Of a stretch of DNA of 13,720 bases, positions 7,510 to 13,720 are shown in pieces. The notes beneath the pieces were generated by a model. That model saw nothing but the letters and a program-made list of their open reading frames with translations, ran no database searches and had not been told where the DNA came from. Every line of letters starts with the position of its first letter. Position 1 is the stretch's first letter. Both the position numbers and the translations under genes were made by a program. This DNA is from Planctomycetota bacterium (lineage in GTDB: Bacteria > Planctomycetota > Phycisphaerae > UBA1845 > PWPN01). The stretch spans positions 1 to 13,720 of the forward strand of contig JACQVT010000640.1 in NCBI GenBank assembly GCA_016209665.1, in the 5' to 3' direction.

Positions 7510-10374
7510 TCAAAAGCCATGTGAGCCGCACGAAGGATCGGCCGCGAGGGCCGGTCCGGAGGCGCAGGCCACGAACGCCGCCAGATCGTCGGCGTCCGTG
7601 TCGCCATCTCCGTCGAGGTCGGTGTCCAGGCACTCGGGGCCGGTTTGCCCCACCGACGGACCGGTCAGGCACACTTGCAGGTGGCCGAAGTCGACGCTGT
7701 CGGCGTCACCGTCGTGGTCGAAGTCCGCCGCGGCGAAGATGGACCGGCCGACCCAGACATCGCTCAGGCCCGCACCGCCGCTGCGGATTCCCGTAAACAG
7801 CAGGTATCGGACGTCTTTCGAGACTTCGGGCTCCCGGTCCGCACCCGGGGAATTCAGCTCAGGACCCAAGTTCTTGGGGGTGCTCCAGGTTGAGCCCACA
7901 AGATGCGCGACCCAGATGTCGCTGCTCCCGACGCCTCCCGGCCGGTCGGAGCTGAAATACAGCGTCCGCCCGTCGGCCGAGATCGACGGCTCGCTCTCGC
8001 CGGCGGGTGTGTTGACGGCGGGGCCGAGGTTCGTCGGCTCTGTCCATTCACCGTCGATCCGACGGCTCGTCCAGATGTCGGTCCGCCCGAAGCCGCCCGG
8101 CCGATCCGAACTGAAAAACAGCGTGTTTCCGTCGGCCGACAGGCTTGGGTCCGACGTGATGCGGGCCGCGTCGGGGTAGTTCACCAGGTCTCCGAGGTCC
8201 TGCGGGTCGGTCCAGACGCCGTCCACCTGGCGCGAGTACCAGATGCGTGTGCGGGCCACGTAGATGCCGCTGACCACCGCTCGCGTGAAGAACAACGTCT
8301 GCCCGTCGTATGAGATGCACGGCGCCTTGCGGAAGGCGAACGGCTCGTTCTCCTGAGGCATGTCCACCAGTGCCGGGGCGGTCCAGGTGCCGTTCACCCG
8401 CTGGGTGAAGAAGATTCTCGGCAGGCCCACGTAGTCCGGGCCATCCGACGCGAAGTACAGCACGTCGCCGTGGGCGCTCAACGACGGCCCCGAATCGCGA
8501 TAGGCGTGGTTCACGCCACCATCGAGGGTCGTCGGATCGTGAAATCGCCGTTCCACTTCCTCGTCCTGGGGCGCCGGCAGGCCGACGAAGTGGTCCGGCA
8601 GCGTCGAGTAGAAATCGCCGAGGACGCCGAGGACCCGCTTGAGCTGCCGATCGTCGTACACCAGCCCGTGGTGGACGCTCGGGATGTGGTTGGGCAGGTA
8701 CCGCCCGATGTCCGGCCAATCCAGGTCTTCGTAGTTGAAGTAAATCAATCCCGCGAGGTGTTCGTCGGCGTCATACTGTGGCAGGTGGGGCCTCCAGGCC
8801 TCCAGCATCTCCGTGACTGCGTCCGCCTGCTGGTCCTCGCCCATCCAGTACTCCTGATCGCCGTCCACCACGATCGGTTCGCGGTCGTTGCCCTCCCGCC
8901 CGAACTCCGCAATCACGATCGGAACGTCCTTGGGGAAATTGGTCCACGCATCCTGGAGGTACTCCACGTAGTAGAACCACCAGGAAATCTTCATGTACAG
9001 GTCGAGCCCCGCCTCGTGGAAGAACGCGACGTCCTGGGCGATGGTGTCCGGGTCGTACTCGTCGTTGTCGATCACGTAGGACGCCAGTCGGTTGTGGTCC
9101 AGGCCCTTGATCAGATCCTGGGCGTCCTTGGCATAGGGCATCGGCCAGGCCCGAGCGTTCCCGCTGATCCACAGGAAGATCGACGGGTGGTGCATGTCCC
9201 GGTGGATCATCTCGGTCAGCATGTCGTACAGCCCCTGCCGGATGAGCGGGTCCCAGAAGTTGGCCCACGCCGGCGCCTCCTCGGAGATGAGCAGGCCGAT
9301 CTCGTCGGCCACGTCGAGCACCCGCGGGTCCTGGGGGTAATGGATGGTCCGCACGTAATTCACGCCGGCCGACTTCAGACGGACGAGGTCCTCGCGGATC
9401 TCGGCCTCGGTCGCCACGAAGCCCGTGCCGGGATAGATGCCGTGGTAGCTCACCCCCTTGAGCAGCAGCGGCTGGTTGTTCAGCCGCACCTCGTTACCCG
9501 CCACGCTCACGCTGCGGAACCCCGTGGCGATCAGGCGTTCATGGGCGATGGCTCCATCGACGCCGGCCACGACGTACAAGTAGTACCGGTTGGGCGTCTC
9601 GGGCGACCAGAGGGCCGGCGAGTCCAGGGCGAACGTCAGGCTGCTCGTCGCGATGCCGGTCGTCAGGTCCGCCGGGGCGGACGTCGGCGCCAACAGGGCG
9701 GCGACCGTCCAGTTGTCGGGGGTACCTTGCAGCAGGGCTCCCGTGAAGTAGACCGGCACCCCGGGGTCGGCGAAGGCCTCCACCGTCACGGTGCCGTCCG
9801 CGTGGCCGAGGTCCGGGGTCAACGTGTACCGCGGCCGGCTCGACAGCAGGATCGCGTCCTGCCCGCAGATCAACTCCACGCCGCGGATGATGCCGGAGTA
9901 GTTCACCCACGGAATGTCCTCGTAGGGAATGGTGGTGTTGTCCCGCCGATCGTCGATCACGACGATCAGGTCGTTCTGCCCGCCGGGCTTCAGCAGCGAC
10001 GCAGCGTCGAACCAGAAGGGTGTGTACGAGCCGTGTTCTCCCAGCAGCACCCCGTTGAGGTAGACCTGGGTCTGCCCGACCACGCCGTGGAAATACAGCA
10101 GAACCCGTTGAGTCGGCATGCCGGCCGGCAGGTCGAAGAGCCGCTGGTAGGCTTCGATGCTGCCGATGGGCTCGACCGAGAACGGCACCGTCACGGGTTC
10201 GTGGTTGGACTCGTCGACCCAGTGCCGCCACTCGCCGTCGAGCGAGATCCGATGCACCGTGCCGGCCAGCGCGGGCTGCGACAAAGCTACCGCCAGCCAC
10301 CAGCCGATCAGCAGCGCCAGCCACCCCGCTCGCGCGTGAGCGCGCCAGCGCTCATGTCCGGGGGGCCGGCGCAC
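7510..10374 (-). CDS. Secreted GH2-type glycoside hydrolase-like protein with PD40 repeats and dockerin-like tail
   Basis: The 954-residue product starts with a signal peptide (Arg-rich n-region, LALLIGWWLAVAL, ALA cleavage near 37). The GH2 modules follow in order: jelly-roll sugar-binding domain (about 40-180), Ig-like domain (195-300), and TIM barrel (300-560) with HYPQDPRVLDVADEIGLL. The expected WxxGNE acid/base motif reads WISGNA, so the Glu is Ala407. The nucleophile Glu490 in IAEFG is kept. PD40/WD40-like propeller repeats span about 620-875, with LSADGNTLFFSSDRPGG and DIW repeated. Two calcium-loop dockerin-like segments end the protein (about 880-951). It acts outside the cytoplasm, probably on or bound to glycans, as a lectin-like or altered-mechanism enzyme. 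GTG 10374 is chosen for GGAGGG 7 nt upstream and the signal peptide right after; a longer frame to 10629 would run through tmk. It overlaps tmk by 23 bp. Confidence 0.92.
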   Translation of the reverse strand: MRRPPGHERWRAHARAGWLALLIGWWLAVALSQPALAGTVHRISLDGEWRHWVDESNHEPVTVPFSVEPIGSIEAYQRLFDLPAGMPTQRVLLYFHGVVGQTQVYLNGVLLGEHGSYTPFWFDAASLLKPGGQNDLIVVIDDRRDNTTIPYEDIPWVNYSGIIRGVELICGQDAILLSSRPRYTLTPDLGHADGTVTVEAFADPGVPVYFTGALLQGTPDNWTVAALLAPTSAPADLTTGIATSSLTFALDSPALWSPETPNRYYLYVVAGVDGAIAHERLIATGFRSVSVAGNEVRLNNQPLLLKGVSYHGIYPGTGFVATEAEIREDLVRLKSAGVNYVRTIHYPQDPRVLDVADEIGLLISEEAPAWANFWDPLIRQGLYDMLTEMIHRDMHHPSIFLWISGNARAWPMPYAKDAQDLIKGLDHNRLASYVIDNDEYDPDTIAQDVAFFHEAGLDLYMKISWWFYYVEYLQDAWTNFPKDVPIVIAEFGREGNDREPIVVDGDQEYWMGEDQQADAVTEMLEAWRPHLPQYDADEHLAGLIYFNYEDLDWPDIGRYLPNHIPSVHHGLVYDDRQLKRVLGVLGDFYSTLPDHFVGLPAPQDEEVERRFHDPTTLDGGVNHAYRDSGPSLSAHGDVLYFASDGPDYVGLPRIFFTQRVNGTWTAPALVDMPQENEPFAFRKAPCISYDGQTLFFTRAVVSGIYVARTRIWYSRQVDGVWTDPQDLGDLVNYPDAARITSDPSLSADGNTLFFSSDRPGGFGRTDIWTSRRIDGEWTEPTNLGPAVNTPAGESEPSISADGRTLYFSSDRPGGVGSSDIWVAHLVGSTWSTPKNLGPELNSPGADREPEVSKDVRYLLFTGIRSGGAGLSDVWVGRSIFAAADFDHDGDADSVDFGHLQVCLTGPSVGQTGPECLDTDLDGDGDTDADDLAAFVACASGPALAADPSCGSHGF

Positions 10375-11089
10375 GCTCCCTCCCTCCGGAAGCCTGACGG
10401 TTGCTGACACGCAGTCCGGCGAGTTCGCGGAGGACCGCTTGGGCCACCTGTTCGGGCGGCAGGGTCCCGTCGATGACGACGACTCGGGCCGGATAGAACT
10501 CACGCAGACCGAGGAAGTTCTGCCGCACCCGCTGGTGGAACGAGGTGGGCCGCCGCTCCATGGCATCGAGTGTGCCCTCGGTATTCGCGTCAGGCGCGCC
10601 CGGCTTGTTGCCGTTGGCCCGCCGGCCAATCCGCTGGAACCCCATTTCCACGGGGACGTCGATCACCACGGTGAGGTCGGGCCACTCACCGCCGGTCGCG
10701 TAGTTCGCCAGCTCGATGATCCGGTGAGTATCCGCCCCGACCGCCCCCTGGTAGGCACACGTGGACGACACGTACCGGTCGCACAGCACCACGTGCCCGT
10801 TGGCCAGGGCCGGCTCGATGACCTCAGCCACCAACTGGGCCCGCGAGGCCATGAACAGCAGCGTTTCGCAGGCCAATGACATGTTGGTCAAGTCGTGGTC
10901 CAGCAGCACGCTGCGGATTCGGTTGCCGATCTCGGTACCACCCGGATCCTTGCAGGTCGTCACGGAGTGGCCGGCGCGGGTGAATTCATCCGCCACCAGT
11001 CGCTGCACCGTGGTCTTACCCGAGCCATCTACCCCGTCGAGGACGATGAACGCCCCCGCCAGGCCCCCCAATTCGTCACCGTCGACCAT
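10352..11089 (-). CDS. tmk: Thymidylate (dTMP) kinase
   Basis: This 245-residue enzyme phosphorylates dTMP to dTDP with ATP in the cytoplasm. It shows the P-loop GVDGSGKTT (19-27) in FIVLDGVDGSGKTT, the acceptor-site motif DPGGTEIGNRIR, LLFMASRAQLV, and the DR motif in CDRYVSSTCAYQG (Asp104-Arg105). The region between GRR and AMERR is longer than in typical 205-215-residue enzymes, making an extended LID segment. ATG 11089 is preceded by AGGAG (11097-11101) with a 7-nt spacer. The frame continues upstream to 11440, but that extension only translates the hairpin repeats. It is the first gene of a pair with the GH2-type gene, which overlaps its last 23 bp. This is an odd partnership: dTDP is the precursor of dTDP-sugars, but tmk is a housekeeping gene and the pairing may be accidental. 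Confidence 0.95.
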   Translation of the reverse strand: MVDGDELGGLAGAFIVLDGVDGSGKTTVQRLVADEFTRAGHSVTTCKDPGGTEIGNRIRSVLLDHDLTNMSLACETLLFMASRAQLVAEVIEPALANGHVVLCDRYVSSTCAYQGAVGADTHRIIELANYATGGEWPDLTVVIDVPVEMGFQRIGRRANGNKPGAPDANTEGTLDAMERRPTSFHQRVRQNFLGLREFYPARVVVIDGTLPPEQVAQAVLRELAGLRVSNRQASGGRERAPAPRT

Positions 11090-11153
11090 GCGCTCGCTCC
11101 TGGAAGGCTTCGGCCGTGGGTTCAGCCGAACGGCAGCCCGAATCCCAACACCT

Positions 11154-11183
11154 AGTGTAGGTAGTCGCGGACGCGAACGGCAA
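11154..11183 (-). promoter_or_regulatory. Possible sigma-70 promoter for tmk
   Basis: Minus-strand TTGCCG (11178-11183), an 18-bp spacer and TACACT (11154-11159) each match the consensus at 4 of 6 positions. The start would fall near 11147, giving a leader of about 58 nt ahead of ATG 11089. The tandem hairpin repeats lie upstream of it. Confidence 0.3.
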
Positions 11184-11216
11184 CGCATTTTACCGGCTCG
11201 GCAGCCCCGTGAGGAA

Positions 11217-11308
11217 GGCGGGCAGGGATGCCCGCCCCCCGACAAACGAAGCGGGCAGGGATGCCCGCCGCCCGACAAACGAAGCGGGCAGGACGCCCAC
11301 CCCCCGAG
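11217..11308. repeat. Three 33-bp tandem hairpin units (copy 3 of the dispersed repeat)
   Basis: Units begin at 11218, 11251 and 11284, exactly 33 bp apart. The first two carry perfect hairpins: GGCGGGCA/TGCCCGCC around GGGA (11217-11236) and GCGGGCA/TGCCCGC (11251-11268). They are joined by CCCGACAAACGAA. The third unit is decayed (GCGGGCAGGACGCCCACC). On the minus strand the core GGGGGGCGGGCATCCCTG matches the copy at 2674-2716. It occupies the divergent tmk/GT4 intergenic region. Confidence 0.75.
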
Positions 11309-11333
11309 GTCCGAGAAGCCTCGTCGACTCAGG

Positions 11334-11362
11334 TTGACAATGCGGGACGGCTGACTGACCAT
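11334..11362 (+). promoter_or_regulatory. Possible promoter for the glycosyltransferase operon, perhaps giving a leaderless message
   Basis: TTGACA at 11334-11339 is a perfect -35 box. With a 17-bp spacer the -10 would be the weak GACCAT (11357-11362, 3 of 6). Transcription would begin near 11369, only a few bases before ATG 11373, which has no Shine-Dalgarno. The sequence is thus compatible with a leaderless or nearly leaderless transcript. Confidence 0.3.
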
Positions 11363-11372
11363 GTGATCGACC

Positions 11373-12602
11373 ATGCATCCACAACGCGCGGGCCCGTTCC
11401 GAATCGGCTTGGACGGCGACACGCTGGGTCGAAACCGCACGGGCGACGAGAGCTACCTCGCCAGCCTGATGCGCGCCCTGGCCCGCATTGATGACCGAAA
11501 CGACTACCGGGTCTACGTGCGCGATGCCGAGGCCGTCGGACGGCTCTTCGGAGGTAAGGAGACAGGAGACAGGAGTCAGGAGTCAGGAGAGAAAAGGCAG
11601 ACGGAGGAGAACGGGCTGCCGCGGTTTACGTTTCGCACCGTCCGGCCCCGGTCGATCTGGCTGCGGCATCCGGTCGGCTTTCCGCTTGCCCTGCGGCGCG
11701 ACCCGGTCGACCTGCTGCACGTGCAGTACTTCGTGCCGCCTTTCTGTCGCTGTCCGGTGGTCATCACGGTACATGACATCTCGTTTGCCGCCCGGCCGGA
11801 GTTCTTCACGCTGCGGGACCGGCTGCTGCTGAGCGCGCTGGTGCCGCCGTCGCTGCGCCGCGCGGACCGGATCATCACCGACGCGCGGCACACCAAGAAC
11901 GAATTCGTCCGGATCTACGGCCTCGACCCGGCCCGTATCGAGGTGATCCCACTGGCCGCCGACCCGCGCTACCGCGTGATGGACGCCGACGCCTGCCGCG
12001 GCTTCGTGCGGCAGCGGCATGGCCTGGACGCGCCTGGCCTGAGCGCGTCGAAGGCCTCGTTCATTCTGTACGTCGGCACGCTCCAGCCCCGCAAGAACCC
12101 GCATACACTCATCGACGCCTACGCCATGTTCCGCCGGCGCAGCGGCCTGCCTCACAAGCTGCTGATCGTCGGCAAACTCAAGTACAAGTACGGGCCGGTC
12201 TTCGACGCCATCGCCCGCAGCGGCGTCGAGCAGGACATCATCTTCACCGGCTTCGTGCCCGACGACGACCTGCCCCGCTACTACAACGCCGCCGATCTGT
12301 TCGTGTTCCCCTCGCAATACGAAGGCTTCGGCCTGCCGGTGGTCGAGGCGATGGCCTGCGGCACCCCTGTGATTACCACCAACGTCTCCAGCCTGCCCGA
12401 GGTGGCCGGCGACGCCGCCATCCTCGTCGACCCCCTCGATGCCGAGGCGTTCTGCGAGGCGATGACCCGCGTCCTCACCGAGCCGCAGATCGCCCGGGAG
12501 CTGCGGGACGCCGGCCTCGCCCAGGCCGCCTCATTCTCCTGGGACCGCACTGCCCGCGAGACGCTGGCCGTCTACAATAAGGTCCTGCTCGCCGGAGAGT
12601 GA
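11373..12602 (+). CDS. GT4-family glycosyltransferase
   Basis: This 409-residue GT-B enzyme probably transfers a sugar from a nucleotide-sugar donor to a lipid-linked or polysaccharide acceptor on the cytoplasmic side of the membrane. The N-terminal domain has FRIGLDGDTLG and RTGDESYL (9-29) and ITVHDISF. The C-terminal domain has LYVGTLQPRKN (232-242, donor phosphate contact), FTGFVPDDDLPRYYNAADLFVFPS (glycosyltransferases group 1 type), and the E-x7-E motif in EGFGLPVVEAMACGTPV (Glu317, Glu325). Residues about 62-79 (GKETGDRSQESGEKRQTE) are a translated heptamer repeat inserted in the N-terminal domain, probably as a surface loop. The ATG has no clear Shine-Dalgarno, but it is only 8 codons before the conserved strand. 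The donor and acceptor cannot be inferred. GT2 follows 22 bp later. Confidence 0.94.
   Translation: MHPQRAGPFRIGLDGDTLGRNRTGDESYLASLMRALARIDDRNDYRVYVRDAEAVGRLFGGKETGDRSQESGEKRQTEENGLPRFTFRTVRPRSIWLRHPVGFPLALRRDPVDLLHVQYFVPPFCRCPVVITVHDISFAARPEFFTLRDRLLLSALVPPSLRRADRIITDARHTKNEFVRIYGLDPARIEVIPLAADPRYRVMDADACRGFVRQRHGLDAPGLSASKASFILYVGTLQPRKNPHTLIDAYAMFRRRSGLPHKLLIVGKLKYKYGPVFDAIARSGVEQDIIFTGFVPDDDLPRYYNAADLFVFPSQYEGFGLPVVEAMACGTPVITTNVSSLPEVAGDAAILVDPLDAEAFCEAMTRVLTEPQIARELRDAGLAQAASFSWDRTARETLAVYNKVLLAGE
11558..11592 (+). repeat. Heptamer tandem repeat inside the GT4 gene
   Basis: Five consecutive 7-bp units read GGAGACA, GGAGACA, GGAGTCA, GGAGTCA and GGAGAGA. Because 35 bp is not a multiple of three, flanking bases restore the frame. 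The translation gives the polar peptide GDRSQESGE. The same heptamer recurs at 12603-12620. Confidence 0.7.
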
Positions 12603-12620
12603 GGAGTCAGGAGTCAGGAG
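12603..12620 (+). repeat. Heptamer repeat in the GT4-GT2 gap, supplying the GT2 ribosome site
   Basis: GGAGTCAGGAGTCAGGAG directly follows the GT4 stop and is identical to 11572-11589. Its last GGAG lies 4 nt before the GTG start of GT2 and the middle GGAG 11 nt before, so the repeat itself seems to act as the Shine-Dalgarno sequence. Confidence 0.65.
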
Positions 12621-12624
12621 TGCC

Positions 12625-13467
12625 GTGGCAGAGACGACCTACGAAGCCTATCGTCCGCAGGATTACTCGCCCGACGCTCGCAGAGATGTCTCCATCGCCG
12701 TCGTCAGCCACAATCATCTGCGTTTCCTGGATGCGATGCTCCGGTCGGTCTACGGTCAGCGCCACCGGGCGACGTTCGACCTCACGCTGGTCGATAACGT
12801 GGGGCAGCCCGAGATCGCCGAGCTGATCCGCGACCGCTATCCCCAGGCACGGCTGCTGGTCAACCGCTGCCGCAAGGGGTTCGCGGCCAACAACAACATG
12901 GTGATCGTGGGCGCGCGGGCCCGCTACGCCTTCCTGCTCAACCCCGACACCGAGCTGCAGCCCGGTGCCCTCGACGCCCTGGTCGACTTCATGGACGCCC
13001 ATCCGCGGGCCGGCGCCTGCGGGCCGCGGCTTCGCTACCCGGACGGCCGCGTCCAGTTGTCGTGCCGCTGCTTTCCCACGCTGGGGTCGTTCCTGGTGCG
13101 GCGCACGCCGCTCCGCCTGGTCCTCCGCGACTCGCCCATCGCCCGCGGGTACGAGATGGCCGACTGGGATCACGAGTCGCAGCGCACCGTCGATTGGCTG
13201 TTCGGGGCCGCCATCCTCATCCGCCGTGAGGCGCTCGAAGCCGTGGGCGGCCTGGACGAGGGCATGTTCATGTACAGCGAGGACGTCGACTGGTGCCTGC
13301 GCTGCCACCTGGCCGGCTGGGAGATCCATTACGTCCCGCAGGCCGAGATCCTGCACCATCTGGACGACCACAAATACAACTCGTTCTTCACGCGCCACCG
13401 CATGATGCACTACCGGACGATGGCCCGGTTCGTCCGCAAGCACTGGCGGCATTGCCTGAGGATGTAG
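12625..13467 (+). CDS. GT2-family glycosyltransferase, rhamnosyltransferase-like
   Basis: This 280-residue GT-A enzyme resembles WbbL-type rhamnosyltransferases. It opens with SIAVVSHNHLRFLDAMLRSV (23-42) and LVDN, then shows KGFAANNN (84-91), the metal and nucleotide site in LLNPDTEL (105-111), and GPRLRYPDGRVQLSCR. The FGAAILIRREALEAVGGLDEGMFMYSEDVDWCLR block (194-226) carries the acceptor-site ED (219-220). All expected motifs are present and the length is normal for the family. It would add a sugar, possibly rhamnose, to a growing surface glycan at the cytoplasmic membrane face. Rhamnose is an inference from family resemblance only; no dTDP-rhamnose synthesis genes are in the window. The GTG start is set by GGAG in the heptamer repeat just upstream. 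The gene is co-directional with GT4, 22 bp behind its stop. Confidence 0.94.
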   Translation: MAETTYEAYRPQDYSPDARRDVSIAVVSHNHLRFLDAMLRSVYGQRHRATFDLTLVDNVGQPEIAELIRDRYPQARLLVNRCRKGFAANNNMVIVGARARYAFLLNPDTELQPGALDALVDFMDAHPRAGACGPRLRYPDGRVQLSCRCFPTLGSFLVRRTPLRLVLRDSPIARGYEMADWDHESQRTVDWLFGAAILIRREALEAVGGLDEGMFMYSEDVDWCLRCHLAGWEIHYVPQAEILHHLDDHKYNSFFTRHRMMHYRTMARFVRKHWRHCLRM

Positions 13468-13485
13468 CTCGTGTTTGGACTTACT

Positions 13486-13550
13486 GTGCATCCTAAAACC
13501 CTGAAAACCGACCGGCTGGAAGCCGGTCCCACACGGGTTTTAGGATGCAC
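13486..13550. repeat. Nested inverted repeat: 16-bp perfect outer arms with an inner hairpin
   Basis: Outer arms GTGCATCCTAAAACCC (13486-13501) and GGGTTTTAGGATGCAC (13535-13550) are perfect complements. Between them lies an inner hairpin, ACCGGCT-GGA-AGCCGGT (13511-13527). The inner part with its CCCACAC flank is the reverse complement of the GTGTGGGACCGGC unit near 1166-1192. It starts 18 bp after the GT2 stop and ends 7 bp before the next ATG. It may be a small mobile, MITE-like element carrying the repeat core, or an RNA structure controlling the next gene. Confidence 0.75.
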
Positions 13551-13557
13551 TCTTAAG

Positions 13558-13720
13558 ATGATCCGTCGCAAGCTTCGCTGGGTGGTTGGCATCATCGCAG
13601 CCGGCCTTCTCGTCATTTGGCTCACGAATCGTCAACCGCCACTCAGCGCGGTTTCCATTCCCGCTCGACCCACGACCACCCGTGCTTCGAGTTGGGTGCT
13701 GAGCGTCACCCCGACGCCGC
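13558..13720 (+). CDS. N-terminus of a membrane-anchored or secreted protein, cut by window edge
   Basis: The frame is open from ATG 13558 to the end (54 codons). It begins MIRRKLRWVVGIIAAGLLVIWL, a positively charged start followed by a single hydrophobic segment, and continues with a Pro/Thr/Ser-rich stretch (RQPPLSAV, ARPTTTRASS). This is typical of a signal anchor or uncleaved signal peptide with an extracytoplasmic domain beyond the window. No family can be recognised. There is no good Shine-Dalgarno; the nested inverted repeat ends 7 bp before the start and may affect translation. It is co-directional with the two glycosyltransferase genes. Confidence 0.55.
   Translation, partial: MIRRKLRWVVGIIAAGLLVIWLTNRQPPLSAVSIPARPTTTRASSWVLSVTPTP

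Noticed and set aside
7510..7600. PEP-CTERM or similar sorting signal at the end of the GH2-type protein
   Set aside because: The C-terminus is a dockerin-like EF-hand segment ending ADPSCGSHGF, with no PEP motif, transmembrane helix or basic tail.
10375..10629. N-terminal extension of the GH2-type gene to 10629
   Set aside because: It runs through tmk coding sequence, has no recognisable motif, and precedes a clear signal peptide that needs the GTG at 10374.
11217..11308. CRISPR-like array
   Set aside because: The 33-bp units are contiguous with no unique spacers and belong to the dispersed hairpin family; no cas gene is present.
11090..11440. N-terminal extension of thymidylate kinase to 11440
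   Set aside because: It only translates the 33-bp hairpin repeats and would overlap the divergent GT4 start; ATG 11089 has a strong ribosome site.
13486..13550. Rho-independent terminator after GT2
   Set aside because: The long outer arms are not followed by a T-run (TCTTAAG follows), and the 33-nt loop with an inner repeat core fits a mobile or structural element better.

Overview
The window is GC-rich and comes most likely from a planctomycete, possibly of the Phycisphaerae. The best clue is the C-terminus of the large secreted protein at 7510-10374. It ends in two dockerin-like EF-hand segments (DFDHDGDADSVDFGHLQVCLTG and DTDLDGDGDTDADDLAAF) of a style familiar from secreted planctomycete proteins. 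Other clues are frequent non-ATG starts (five of the nine well-supported genes with a visible start use GTG or TTG, each with a Shine-Dalgarno sequence at a workable distance), hairpin repeats scattered through intergenic DNA, and long open frames on the opposite strand caused by high GC. No taxonomic marker is present, so the assignment is an inference.

Minus-strand block, read right to left. A thymidylate kinase gene (10352-11089) overlaps a secreted GH2-type protein with a PD40 propeller and dockerin tail (7510-10374). After a 298-bp gap with a possible promoter comes a tight run: a B12-binding-type radical SAM protein (5574-7211), a short-chain dehydrogenase (4796-5560), a very unusual fusion of phosphoglycosyl transferase, ferredoxin, zinc ribbon and methyltransferase (2536-4701), and a radical SAM/SPASM protein overlapping the fusion by ATGA (1232-2539). 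A second B12-type radical SAM protein (1-1120, cut by the window edge) follows after a hairpin-repeat spacer.

Plus-strand block. It diverges from the thymidylate kinase gene: a GT4 glycosyltransferase (11373-12602), a GT2 rhamnosyltransferase-like protein (12625-13467), a nested inverted repeat, and the start of a membrane-anchored protein (13558 onward, cut by the edge).

Together this looks like part of a surface-glycan or glycolipid locus. A PGT-like domain, two glycosyltransferases, an SDR and a methyltransferase are ordinary parts of one. Three radical SAM enzymes, two of them B12-type, and an Fe-S module fused to the PGT-like domain are not. Two carbohydrate-enzyme domains lack a key catalytic residue: the PGT-like domain has Val where the catalytic Asp of the DE dyad is expected, and the GH2 domain has Ala where the acid/base Glu is expected. 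The most interesting candidate is therefore the minus-strand radical SAM / Fe-S / degenerate-PGT / methyltransferase cassette, which may modify a lipid-linked or membrane-bound substrate by radical chemistry. Its substrate cannot be read from the sequence.
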